This document shows, piece after piece, positions 10,811 to 20,655 of a stretch of 64,000 nucleotides of DNA. The notes beneath the pieces were generated by a model that was not told the origin of the DNA, made no database searches, and worked only from the letters and a program-made list of their open reading frames with translations. How positions within the stretch are numbered: the stretch's first letter is position 1; the number at the start of each line of letters is the position of its first letter. The position numbers were made by a program, and so were the translations under genes. The stretch spans positions 69,288-133,287 of the forward strand of contig BLSF01000083.1 of NCBI GenBank assembly GCA_012862575.1. The letters run 5' to 3'. The stretch is from Parietichytrium sp. I65-24A (taxonomy: Eukaryota > Sar > Bigyra > Thraustochytrida > Thraustochytriidae).

Positions 10811-11787
10811 ATGGGTGCGGGGTGGGTGCTGCGGGAGTGGTCCCGCGGACCGTGCGCCACGTTGAGGGCGGCCGTGCGTGGGGCCTTGGAGGCCCTCTCG
10901 GCTGCGGCCCCACAGCTGGCTCCGCAAGCAGCCCCGCACTTGAGGACGCGGCGAGCGCAGGGCGAGAGAGATAGAGAGAGAGAAGAGAGCGAGAATGAGA
11001 GTGAGAGTGAGAATGAGAGTGAGAATGGGAGTGAGAATGAGAGCGCTTGCGAGGACCAGGCAGACCGCGGAGCTGAGAAGCAAGCTTCGCGCAAGCGGCG
11101 TGCGAGCAGCGAGTGGCGAAAGCGTGGCTGCACGGGAAAGCGAATGCGGCCAAGCGGGACAATTAGGTCAATTAGGTCAACTAGGTCGCGGAAGAGCAAG
11201 GGCTGCGAGGAGACACGGGGACGCGCCGGAAAAGCTCCTGCTTCTGCGAAAGATTCCGCCACGGAGAGGGCGGAAACTCTTGCCCGTGTGCGCAAGACCA
11301 AGGCCAGGCTAGCGCGGAGGCTGTGCCAGGCCATTGAGCTGCACGAAGCTAAGCTTTCGGCTGACGTGAGGCTACTAGCCAAGGAATTGGGGATGGAAGG
11401 TATGGTGCCGGCGCAGGTTTGCGAGCGCACGAGGTCAAAGAGGTCTGTGTGGGAGATGCCGGCGGTGACAGCCACTGGCGACAGCGCGTGGTGTGTCTGT
11501 GGGCAGGGAAATGCTGGAAAAATGGTTGCGTGTGACAACCCAAAGGTGAGTTGAAGTGTTCTTCCGCACTTTGCTATTTCCTGGCGTGGTGATGGTAATG
11601 GTCTGCACGCGACGAGATGTGCTAACAGCGTCTCTCCGATTTTTGCTCCTTGCTCTAGTGTCGTGTAAAATGGTTTCACTTCGAGTGTGTTGGGGTCGAT
11701 GAGAGCGATGCCAAGGAAACCTGGTTTTGCCTCTTCTGCGACGACCTCACACCTGCCGCCCGTCCTGCATCGCTCTCTTCCGTGTAA
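10811..11787 (+). CDS. ING-family PHD-finger protein (two exons)
   Basis: Exons 10811..11545 and 11659..11787 (287 residues). The intron runs from GTGAGT to CTCTAG in phase 0, and a CTAAC branch-like site precedes the acceptor. The junction falls inside the PHD finger: exon 1 supplies AWCVCG and VACDNPK, exon 2 begins CRVKWFHFEC and ends WFCLFC, which restores all eight C4HC3 zinc ligands. The WFH.EC spacing is typical of ING proteins, which read H3K4 methylation for acetyltransferase or deacetylase complexes (family knowledge). A helical stretch RLARRLCQAIEL may be the end of the N-terminal ING domain. Residues about 55-80 are Ser-Glu-Asn repeats made from GAGAATGAGAGT. The start is the first ATG after an in-frame stop at 10781-10783. 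Without splicing the finger would be truncated. Confidence 0.85.
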
Positions 11788-12599
11788 ATGACTCTCTCTT
11801 GACTTATATAAAAAAGTTCCTTGTCTCCAGGTCACCCTTGTTCGAGATTTCCTTGGCTGTTAGTGAAAGAGACACACGGCGTGAGCGGAACTTAGCGTCA
11901 ATCTTCTAATCAAGGCGATGGTTCCAAAACTCTCGCTTCGCTCATGCCGTGTGTATAGCTTCGCGCCAACCCGGGTCAACAAACCAACCAACGGTCACTG
12001 TGTACAGCATCTCACCTTGATAGACTGCTCTTTAAAGATGGGGAGAACTTTGCAAAATTCAGAATTCAGTAAATCTGTCTTGATTCTTCTCGACTTGTCA
12101 GTCATGTTTTTCTCTTCATTCACAGTCAATCAATTGAAAAAAGAAATCATGATGAAATAGTGAATGATTGAATGACTGATTGCCCGTATTTGCCCATAGC
12201 TGGTAGAGCTGGTACCAGGTAGTGTCTTACCTATCCTTCAAGATCTGACTAACCGGCAGGTAGTCGCTAAGCGTACTGAGGTATACTGAGGTGATCAACG
12301 GCTGACCCATCATGATCTCCGAAATCTCCGAGCCTGAGCAGTTTTGTATTTTGGTCGGGGAGTGCAGAGCGCGCGCGCTGTGTCTTGTGCATCTGTTGGC
12401 TGGTCGTCTTGCATCTTGCATCTTGCGCCTCGTGTGGACATCGCTCGGGAAGGTGGACAGGACAGTGGACAGTGGAAAGTGGAAAGTGGAAAGTGGAAAG
12501 TGGGCCAACTGCAGGAAGCCGGGGAACCGGGCAGTCGAGCTGCTTTGAGATTCGGGCGAATAGTAAGGCCGAAGTCAGGGAAGGAAAGTGGGCAGAGAG
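11788..12599. other. Intergenic region between ING and TBCD genes
   Basis: About 0.8 kb between two plus-strand genes. No domain-bearing frame was seen on either strand. The only structured element is the GTGGAAA microsatellite just before TBCD. Confidence 0.6.
12472..12499 (+). repeat. Heptamer microsatellite (GTGGAAA)4
   Basis: Four perfect units, preceded by the related GTGGACA units. It sits 101 to 128 nt before the TBCD start codon, purine-rich strand in the sense direction. Confidence 0.9.
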
Positions 12600-15500
12600 A
12601 TGGAGGAAGAAGATGCGCGAGGAGCCGACGATGTGCGCGGGAATGGCAGCGAGCACGAGGAAGAGCTCGGCGCCAACGTGGTACGATCGGAGGCGGATCA
12701 TTTTGTGGAAAAGGAAGAGTGCCTGCGGGCGATAAAGGTCGTATGTGACGCTGCAATAAATGACCACGGCGCAAAGCCAAAGCCAATGTCACCAAGCCAG
12801 GCAGCTGCTGCATCGGTCAAGCCCGAAGAGGTGGAGGCGGAAAGGATTACAAAGATTTTGGAAAAGTATCAAGAGCAGTCGCACCTTCTGGACAAACATC
12901 TGGAAACGATCGTGTCTACGCTAATGGACTCGGCGAAAGTTGTGCTCCAGCTGCGCGAGAAGGAACGTGAGCGCGAGCTGCAGGCACAATCCTCGCAGTC
13001 CTTCCCGTTCCAAGTCTACCGCAACAACGGGCTTCAACTTGTCTTGAAAGTTTTGTACACTCTGAGTAAAGTCCGCGGCTACAAAGCGGTTGTAAAACAG
13101 CTTCCACACGAAGTCGCAGACCTCGAGCCGGTTTTGTGGCTGCTGCAGTGCCAAGACTCAAAGGACTATGCTACGTGGGAAACTAGATACTCTTTACTCT
13201 TATGGATGTCCATGCTGGTCCTCATCCCATTCGATCTGGCGAACGTTGATTCGACCTTAGGCACCGCGGACGGAAGCCCTCCAGCAGGTAAGCAGGGCTC
13301 TCTCGTGAGAACAGTGATTGAGATTTGCAAATCCTATTTGGAGGACTCTGGTCCTTGCAGAGATGCTTCCGCAATTTGCTTGGCTCGACTGCTGACGCGG
13401 CCAGACATGGAATCAGTGCACCTCGAGCATTTTCTCGTATGGTGCGTGGAGACATTGGAGGCCATCACAGCTAGGCAAGAGCGCAACGAGTCGATCTCCA
13501 CAGACGCCTTCCTTATCACAGGTGTCTTCCACGCGCTTACCGAAGTGTTCAAGCAAGGGCACCGTGAAAAACTCGTTGCTCACATCCCAACTATTTTTAG
13601 CGGGGTCTTGGCCGTGACAAGCCGTGAGGGGCAGAGCTCGTTGGAGCGCAAATTGACCATGAAACTCGTACAACGAACCGGTCTCAACTTTTTGCCCCCC
13701 AAAGTGGTTTCTTGGAGGTATCAGCGCGGCCGTAGGTCACTACTTCAGAACATGAGCAAATCGTCCGGTACACCTCAACAAGAAGGTACTTTTGAACAAG
13801 ACGGGCAGCAAGAGGAGGACTTTGACATTCCCGACCAAGTGGAGGATGTGATTGAAAAGCTTTTATGTGGGTTGAGAGACAGGGATACCATAGTTAGATG
13901 GTCTGCAGCCAAAGGCATCGGCCGTATCACGAGTAGGCTTCCTCTAGAGCTTGCTGATGATGTGGTTGCCTTTGTCTTAGAGTTATTTGATGCTTCGGAA
14001 GGGGATTCCGCTTGGCACGGTGGCTGTTTAGCACTTGCCGAGCTTGCGCGGCGTGGTTTGCTCCTCCCTGATCGTCTGGAAAAGGTCGTGCCATTTGTTG
14101 TGGAAGCGCTAGTCTACGACGTGCGTCGGGGGCACAATTCAGTGGGATCAAACGTTCGCGATGCTGCTTGCTACGTGTGCTGGGCGTTTGCTCGCGCATA
14201 CGACCCGGTTGTGATGGCCCCTCACGTCGCAAAACTGTCACAGCAGATGTTGGTCACCGCAGTCTTTGATCGGGAGGTCAATTGTCGCAGAGCCGCCTCT
14301 GCTGCATTCCAAGAAAATGTTGGGCGCCAGGGCCACGAAAATTTCCCACACGGAATCGAAATTCTCACCGCTGCTGATTATTTCACCCTCGGAGTTCGCT
14401 CGAACGCGTATCTGAAAATCTCAGCTTTTATCGCCCAGTTTGAATTTTATCGCAGACCTCTTGTGGACCATCTCGTAGAGCGCAAATTGGTTCACTGGGA
14501 TCTGTCTCTGCGGACGTTGAGCGCTGAAGCATTACACGTTCTCTGTCTCAAGGACCCGGAGTATCTGGCAGAGACAGTTCTTCCCAATCTTATTCCGAAG
14601 ACATTGTCACCAGACATGCTTGTTCGGCATGGCGCAACTCTCGGAGTAGGGGAGATCATCACGGCCCTTTCAGAAGCGAGGTATCAGCTCAGCAAAGAGG
14701 CCCTTTCAGAAGTCCGCAACACAGTCATGCGAATTGAGAAAGCGAGGCTGTATAGAGGAAGAGGAGGCGAGTGGATGCGTGTTGCAACCTGCAAGCTCAT
14801 TGAGGGCATGGCCATTGCTGGCCACCCGCTAACCCTACGAGCACAAAAGCGCTTGTTAGAATCCATTGACGAGTCGCTCAAGCATCCCAAGGACGAAGTG
14901 AAGACAGCTGCGGTAGACGCGCTGAAAGCCTTATGCGAGGAGTACTTTGGCGAGGAGACGGAGTTGGAAGATGGATCAGACTTTTTGCTGGCAGATACAG
15001 GCATCAGGAGGTGCGTTGAGCCAGTAGATGCCGATGAAGCAGCGCTCAACAGGCTTCAACGGCCAATCTTCCCTCAGGCGATGCAGCCAGTGCCGAGTGG
15101 CATCGTTGCCTTGACAGTGGATAGCTATTGCGACAAGCTTGATAAACACGATCCAAATGCTGCAGTTCGGCGTGGCTGTGCTCTTGCGCTTGGGGTGCTC
15201 CCTGCACGATTTGTCGCAGGTTCCCCGCAAGTTCTTCAAAAGGTACTTCAGTCTCTCATAGAGGCCACAAAGCTTGGCGACAATATAGAGCTGAGGGATG
15301 CTGAGACACGAAGAAACGCGGTGCTTGCGCTTGGGTCGGTGGTGTCCAACGTTGGGCTCCATGTCCCTGGAACAGATGGCGTAGGATATTTGCGCACATG
15401 TCCAATTCAGAAAGAGCAACTGCAGAGCATCTTTGAGGCATTATTTTGTGCTTGTGAGGACTTTGAGACGGACAATCGTGGCGATGTGGGCTCATGGGTC

Positions 15501-17075
15501 AGAACTGCTGCAGTCCAAAGCTTGATGAAAGTCGTTCATACTATCCGATCGTATCCAGGTGAGCTGTGGCGAACGATTCAAGATGAACACAAGGGCACTC
15601 AAATTGTTACCAAGTCCTTTGGGACATGCAACCTCTTGAGGTATGTTGGGGCAAAGTACCATCTCGTAGCTTGGGTACAAACTTCGGACGGCAAAGCGCG
15701 CAAAGTTGTTGTTGGCGATGAAGTGATGAAGAAAACAGTCTCACATACAAATAGTTTCCTCCTCCCAGCCCTGAAGGAGAAAATCAGTGCCTTTATCCCT
15801 GACGCGGGCAAGAAAGCGATCGAGTCCGTCATGAGCCAGATGCCTGTGGAGAATGGCGCTGTCCTTGGTACTCATCAAAAGTCAGTTTATAACGACTTCC
15901 TTTCTCCTGGGGTTTGTCTTCGTATCGTCAACTGCATTGTCAAGCAGCTTTGTGAGAAGATTGCTCAGATGCGCGAGTGTGCTGGTCACGCTCTCGAGGA
16001 TCTTCTGAGAAGCACGACATCCTCCTCGGAATACGGAGTGCCATTCATAGTTGCTCACCTCGAGGCCCTTGAAAACGACTTGAAGGTTGGGGAGAGAGAG
16101 TGGAAGGTAGAGTCATTTGCTTTTCCGTTCGTTGCCAAGATGCTGGCTTTTCCCGAGTACATCGACTCTGCCCTGGGTGGCCTGATTTTGAGTATCGGGG
16201 ATCTTACCGAAAGTGTGAGTAAGAACGCCTCCGATGCGTTGCTTGGGTGGTGCAAGGAGCAGAAGTCCGGCAATGCAGCATCGAACCTAGGGAACCTCTC
16301 GAGTGCGCTGGAGAGGCTTCTGACCAATAACGCGAAGAATGATCGCGTGATTGTCGCTGCCCTCAAGACTCTTGACCTTCTCCTGGAGGCCCAAATTTTC
16401 ACCTATCACAACTCCCCACGGCTACGGTGGTTGCTCAATATACACGATGCAATCAAGCAAGAGATGCGGTCCTGTTCAAACGTTGCCAAGCTCGTTTGCT
16501 GTAGCAAGGTGCTCTTTCACCTGGCGAGCTTCAAGCCGCCAGTTCGCACTGTCGCGCTCGGTTCGGCCATGATATTGTTGGGTCACAACTATCCTCGAGT
16601 CAGAATGAGTGCTGCCAAAGACTTTAGCCTATGGTCTTTGGCGATGGATGGCGAGGCAGTGTGTGGCGCTGCGGATGAATCTACAGAAAAGAGTGCAGTG
16701 AATGTGCCGGAGCGAAAAGAAGATAGTGAGGACTTTTTGGATTTCATGCGAGAGCAGCTGAAGCAGTATGAAGAAGAGCTCAAAGCTCGACCTGACGCCG
16801 TGCGGCCGCCAATGGAAGAAGGCTTTAATCCTGACGATGCCTTTGACGAGGCCCAAGATATTGTTAACAGCGTTGCTTGGGAAAATGTCTCCACCAAAGC
16901 CGCGAGGCAGGAGCGAGACAAGCTGTACACGTTGCTACGATTACACAAGCCTGCTGCTCCTAAGAAAGCCTCTGCTGATCCGGAAGTTGAAGCGAAAAAA
17001 GATCAGGCACGGCAACAACAGGAAGAAGACTCTTACGCGAGCCTGATTCACTCCACAGAGATGGGTTACCGATGA
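12600..17075 (+). CDS. TBCD: Tubulin-folding cofactor D
   Basis: A single exon of 1491 residues from the first in-frame ATG (MEEEDARG), longer than human TBCD (about 1190). The diagnostic WETRYSLLLWMSM..LIPFDL segment lies near residue 195, followed by HEAT-type helical repeats, including VRWSAAKGIGRI near 430 and VRDAACYVCWAFARAYDP near 510. The C-terminal part carries AVRRGCALALGVLP, and the final 60 residues are lysine/glutamate-rich. TBCD captures beta-tubulin and, with cofactors C and E and the GTPase Arl2, assembles alpha/beta-tubulin dimers (family knowledge). The extra length lies in the acidic N-terminus and in linkers. A polyadenylation-like AATAAA is at 17210-17215. The gene converges on the EPL1-like gene, with 237 nt between their stops. 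Confidence 0.95.
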   Translation: MEEEDARGADDVRGNGSEHEEELGANVVRSEADHFVEKEECLRAIKVVCDAAINDHGAKPKPMSPSQAAAASVKPEEVEAERITKILEKYQEQSHLLDKHLETIVSTLMDSAKVVLQLREKERERELQAQSSQSFPFQVYRNNGLQLVLKVLYTLSKVRGYKAVVKQLPHEVADLEPVLWLLQCQDSKDYATWETRYSLLLWMSMLVLIPFDLANVDSTLGTADGSPPAGKQGSLVRTVIEICKSYLEDSGPCRDASAICLARLLTRPDMESVHLEHFLVWCVETLEAITARQERNESISTDAFLITGVFHALTEVFKQGHREKLVAHIPTIFSGVLAVTSREGQSSLERKLTMKLVQRTGLNFLPPKVVSWRYQRGRRSLLQNMSKSSGTPQQEGTFEQDGQQEEDFDIPDQVEDVIEKLLCGLRDRDTIVRWSAAKGIGRITSRLPLELADDVVAFVLELFDASEGDSAWHGGCLALAELARRGLLLPDRLEKVVPFVVEALVYDVRRGHNSVGSNVRDAACYVCWAFARAYDPVVMAPHVAKLSQQMLVTAVFDREVNCRRAASAAFQENVGRQGHENFPHGIEILTAADYFTLGVRSNAYLKISAFIAQFEFYRRPLVDHLVERKLVHWDLSLRTLSAEALHVLCLKDPEYLAETVLPNLIPKTLSPDMLVRHGATLGVGEIITALSEARYQLSKEALSEVRNTVMRIEKARLYRGRGGEWMRVATCKLIEGMAIAGHPLTLRAQKRLLESIDESLKHPKDEVKTAAVDALKALCEEYFGEETELEDGSDFLLADTGIRRCVEPVDADEAALNRLQRPIFPQAMQPVPSGIVALTVDSYCDKLDKHDPNAAVRRGCALALGVLPARFVAGSPQVLQKVLQSLIEATKLGDNIELRDAETRRNAVLALGSVVSNVGLHVPGTDGVGYLRTCPIQKEQLQSIFEALFCACEDFETDNRGDVGSWVRTAAVQSLMKVVHTIRSYPGELWRTIQDEHKGTQIVTKSFGTCNLLRYVGAKYHLVAWVQTSDGKARKVVVGDEVMKKTVSHTNSFLLPALKEKISAFIPDAGKKAIESVMSQMPVENGAVLGTHQKSVYNDFLSPGVCLRIVNCIVKQLCEKIAQMRECAGHALEDLLRSTTSSSEYGVPFIVAHLEALENDLKVGEREWKVESFAFPFVAKMLAFPEYIDSALGGLILSIGDLTESVSKNASDALLGWCKEQKSGNAASNLGNLSSALERLLTNNAKNDRVIVAALKTLDLLLEAQIFTYHNSPRLRWLLNIHDAIKQEMRSCSNVAKLVCCSKVLFHLASFKPPVRTVALGSAMILLGHNYPRVRMSAAKDFSLWSLAMDGEAVCGAADESTEKSAVNVPERKEDSEDFLDFMREQLKQYEEELKARPDAVRPPMEEGFNPDDAFDEAQDIVNSVAWENVSTKAARQERDKLYTLLRLHKPAAPKKASADPEVEAKKDQARQQQEEDSYASLIHSTEMGYR

Positions 17076-17312
17076 GCTCAGCCGACTAGTTCGAGTCTTG
17101 TCAAAACGCGCTTGACAGGGCTCCGCGAGTGTGGTTTTTCGAGCTTTCATATTCGTTTTCAGGTTGAAGAATGCAAATCATTATTCTGCATCTACTAGAG
17201 TGTTCTTAGAATAAAAAGTTCAAGTAGGAGAGGACATTTGACGCACAAAGCGTGCGATCCACTTCTCACGAAATTCAACAGCGGCAAGGATAATACAATA
17301 CACGATAACATC

Positions 17313-19616
17313 TCAAAAAATGAACCGGAATTTTGGCTCCTTTATTCTCCTGGTCACTTTTCCTGTGGTTGCGGCGGCTTCGAAACGCGCCTGGTCTTCG
17401 GGCGGGAGTCGGAGTGGAGCCAAGTAAGGGTACTCGAGTACTTCTACCTCCTCATCTTCGCTATCCTCTTGCATGTAAATGGCCTGGATTTTCGCCTTTT
17501 GGTTCGCAGAAAGTGTCGGCAAACGAGATGGGAAAAACAGGTCCTGGGAGGTCTCGCCCCGAGTCCGGCAAGGGTCCAAGAAGTCCTGACCTGTTTCAAA
17601 CGGGTCAGGTCCAGCGAAAATTTCTTTCTTGTTGGTTTGCCGCCCGGGAAACGTAGACGATTGCAGATTTGTTTGCAGCTGGCCGCCGTACGGATGAGCA
17701 GGAACGACCACTCGGTCCACGATGTACCTCCCACCCCTCCCTATACGAGGTCGATAGCGCACTCGAAGGTTGTCCTTTTTGGGTTGCTGAGACTGAGCAC
17801 TTTGAAGTTGTGGAGATTGTATCATCATTTGCTGTTGCTGAGGTTGCTGCGGCTGCAGTTGCTGAGGTTGCGCTCCTGGAACTTGAGTCTGCGTTTGCTG
17901 CGTTTGGTGATTATTCAAGGCTCGCACAGAAGTGGATGAAGGAGTCATCTTGTGCGAGCTGGAAAGGCCACCGGTACGCGAGAATGCGCCACCAGTATCC
18001 AATTGTAAATCGGGCTTCGCAGGGTCTGAAGCTTTCGGTTCGCCATCCGCACCGTCGCCCTTGCCCTTGTTCGAAGCATGCTTCCTGTAGAGATACGGAT
18101 GCGCTGGAGGCCACGTCGGAACAATGGGACAAAAGATTTCGTGTTCGGCATTGGTATAAGGAAGCGCCTTGTCGATGAGGAAATCTTGTGGAACGCAAGG
18201 CTTTGGCGGACCCTTTGGAGGAGCTGGAAGTGTGATTTTGATTGGCATGGTGACTGCGGACGCAGCGGAAGTTGCCGCTCCGGCTTTGTCGTCAATCGCA
18301 ACGATGACAGGCGCAGTGCTGGGGTTGGCGGAGGCTGCAATTTGTACACTTGGCCCGGCCACGTTTGTAGGATCTGTGTCCCTCTTGCGCTTTTTCTTCT
18401 TCCTCTTGCGCTTCTCCGCATCGCTCTCCACGACCTCGAGGTCTGCATCACTATTTAGGTCGGGCAGAGCGACACCGGATGGGGCGCCAATAGCGTTGAT
18501 TCCAGGTACAGGTGCCGATTTGAGAGGCTCGAAAACTGCATCCACCTTATCCTGAGGAATTGGACCAACATTAATCTCCACGGGCGCGATAAGAGTGCGC
18601 TGCTCCTTCGAGTTTGGATTAGCCAAATCCCACATAGCCTGTTCAAACTCGTCCTCGAGCAGCTGGGCCTGAATCTCATGCAAGTGCTCCCTGCGCTTCA
18701 CAAGATCCAACAGCATCCGCACCATCCTAAAGTCTCCGCGCAAAGCAACGAGTTTCTCGTAGGCATCCAGGTCATTCTGTCTACGATTGTTTCGGAGGCG
18801 GTACCTCTCCTTTTCTCGCGGTCGAAAGGTTAAATTTGGATCAGTATCGTTCGTAGCAGTGATGGGCCAAAATCTTCGCAAAAGTGGTTTCCGAAGGTCT
18901 GTCCGTCTGCTGATCCAATATCTATAAACCTCCGAAGTGATTTTACCAATGTCTTTGGGCAGCTGGCCTTGAAGGTGTTTCACGAAGAGGCGAATCGCCT
19001 CTGATTCTGACAGCGGGATCTCGCGACCAGTTTTCCGTTCTAACAGATCGATCATTTTTTCTAACAGGTCCTCCGAGATAGGTTCCTTGCCTTTCGGCCC
19101 CAAAAGAGGATGCTTCTTAAGCCATTCTTCATCTTCATACGCAAGCTGGTACTCTGTCTCACCGGAAAAAGTGTAGTCGTCGTAAAATCCGAGTCTGTGG
19201 CGAATATAAGCGTTCTTGGGCTTATACGTAATTGGCACGAACTCATCAAATGTTGATGACTTTTGCGTCTCGGGAATTGGCAACGAGAATTTTTTGGCCT
19301 CGTTCTTTCCTTCGTCTAATTTGAGTTGCTCCGTCTGATACATTATTGTTCACGAAAAAATGAAAGCACCTTAGATGACATACTGCCCTGGTGTCCATAC
19401 ACATGCTCCACAAAAACTTACAAGTGTGCCTGGCACGGCGCTGGTCTTTTTCTCAGGTTTTGGCGGAAGACCAAGCCCGGGTGGGCCTAAGGGCAAGCCG
19501 TCAGCATAATTCTCGTCTTCCGCGATTGCCTCAAAGACAGAAGCATCTCTATACACAGGGATTTGCTTGAATGGGTCGAACGGTCTCGGCCGGAAACTCT
19601 GTCTCCGGTGCGACAT
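17313..19616 (-). CDS. EPL1: Enhancer of polycomb-like protein (two exons)
   Basis: Exons complement(19422..19616) and complement(17313..19334), 738 residues. Exon 1 encodes MSHRRQSFRPRPFDP..IPVYRD, the usual N-terminal start of the EPcA domain. The 87-nt intron (GTAAGT to TATCAG) joins in phase 0 to TEQLKLDEGK. Exon 2 continues the EPcA domain through AYIRHRLGFYDDYTFSG, YDLDEEDE-like YEDEEWLKKHP and RYWISRRTDLRKPLLRRFWP. Further on come a basic KRKKKKRKR stretch (near 380) and a Q-rich segment (near 545-590). EPL1 anchors Esa1/Tip60 in the NuA4 histone acetyltransferase (family knowledge). Starting at the downstream ATG 19341-19343 would lose the conserved N-terminus. Confidence 0.9.
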
Positions 19617-20655
19617 TCCTGAACACCATGCACCACAAAACAAATAAATCAACGATTGTCGCCAGTGTCGTCGCTGCGGCTCCCGACTGAATGAACTCCA
19701 CCAAGTTACCGAATGCCGCTTTTGCACAAAAGGCAGTTTCTTTTTCTTCCAAAGAAACTTTATGCGTGGGGCAAAACTATCAACAAATTCAAAATCTATC
19801 CGATACGATCCAATGAACGAAGTATTCGTACATCAGCGCCTTGTGGTCGCTTGTTCCTTTTGAATGAAAGTGGCAGGTGTTTATTCGCATACGCGCACCC
19901 CGCGCTGCGCACCAGTCAAAAAATATCGAAGCGTATTGTCGTTCGGAGCGCAGGGCGCCAACCAAGTATTCCCGACGCAAACGCGAGAAGCTATCTATAC
20001 TCCGTCAACTCGAGTCGCAGAGGCAGTCCGCGCGGGGTCTTCCCGCTTTCAGAGACGTGGCGCAATTCTTCTTTGAGCTGAACAAGGGTAGGGAGAGGGA
20101 GCGGGTCAAGTACTCAAGTACTCGGGTACGCGGGATTTCGAAATGTTGAGGGGGGGGAAAAAAACACCGGGTGGAAAAAAAAAGGAAGGCTGCGCACCGC
20201 AGAGGTGTGAGAACTCCGATGGCGAGGCGGAGGTGCGCGGTGCGCGGTGCGACGAGCAGAGATGGGAAAGGCCGCAGGTGTCGGCTTTTGGTCTCAACTG
20301 CGGGCGAATATGCGTTCGCCGCAGACTCGAGGCCGGTTGCGAGGCTTTTTCTTGCCTATTTTTCTTGTTTTTCTCCCATTTTCAAAGGATTTTCTTTATT
20401 TTCTTCCCTGGAACGGCGAAAGAACATTCACGTTGAGGATTCGAATTGTAAGAACCCAAGGAATGGGTTTCTGTTCGATTCAAGTTGTGAATTGTGGTGC
20501 TACTGTAACAATGCTACTTTTGCTACTTGCATTCTCAGCCAATAATAACTCATAGTAGAGGAAAAACAAGTCACGGAAATAGAGGTTACAGGGTTTAGAA
20601 GGGTTTCGAAAAAATAGAAAGCCGTGCGAAGAAAGAAGAAAAAAAACGCCCTATT
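19617..20655. other. Intergenic region upstream of the EPL1-like gene
   Basis: About 1 kb between two minus-strand genes: the EPL1-like promoter side and the RGS 3' side. It contains homopolymer runs (G7A7 at about 20152-20163 and an A-rich run near 20176) and T-rich tracts near 20340-20405. No domain-bearing frame was recognised. Confidence 0.55.

Noticed and set aside
10780-11835. 351-codon frame opposite the ING gene
   Set aside because: It overlaps the PHD exons on the other strand and has low-complexity Leu/Ser content with no domain.
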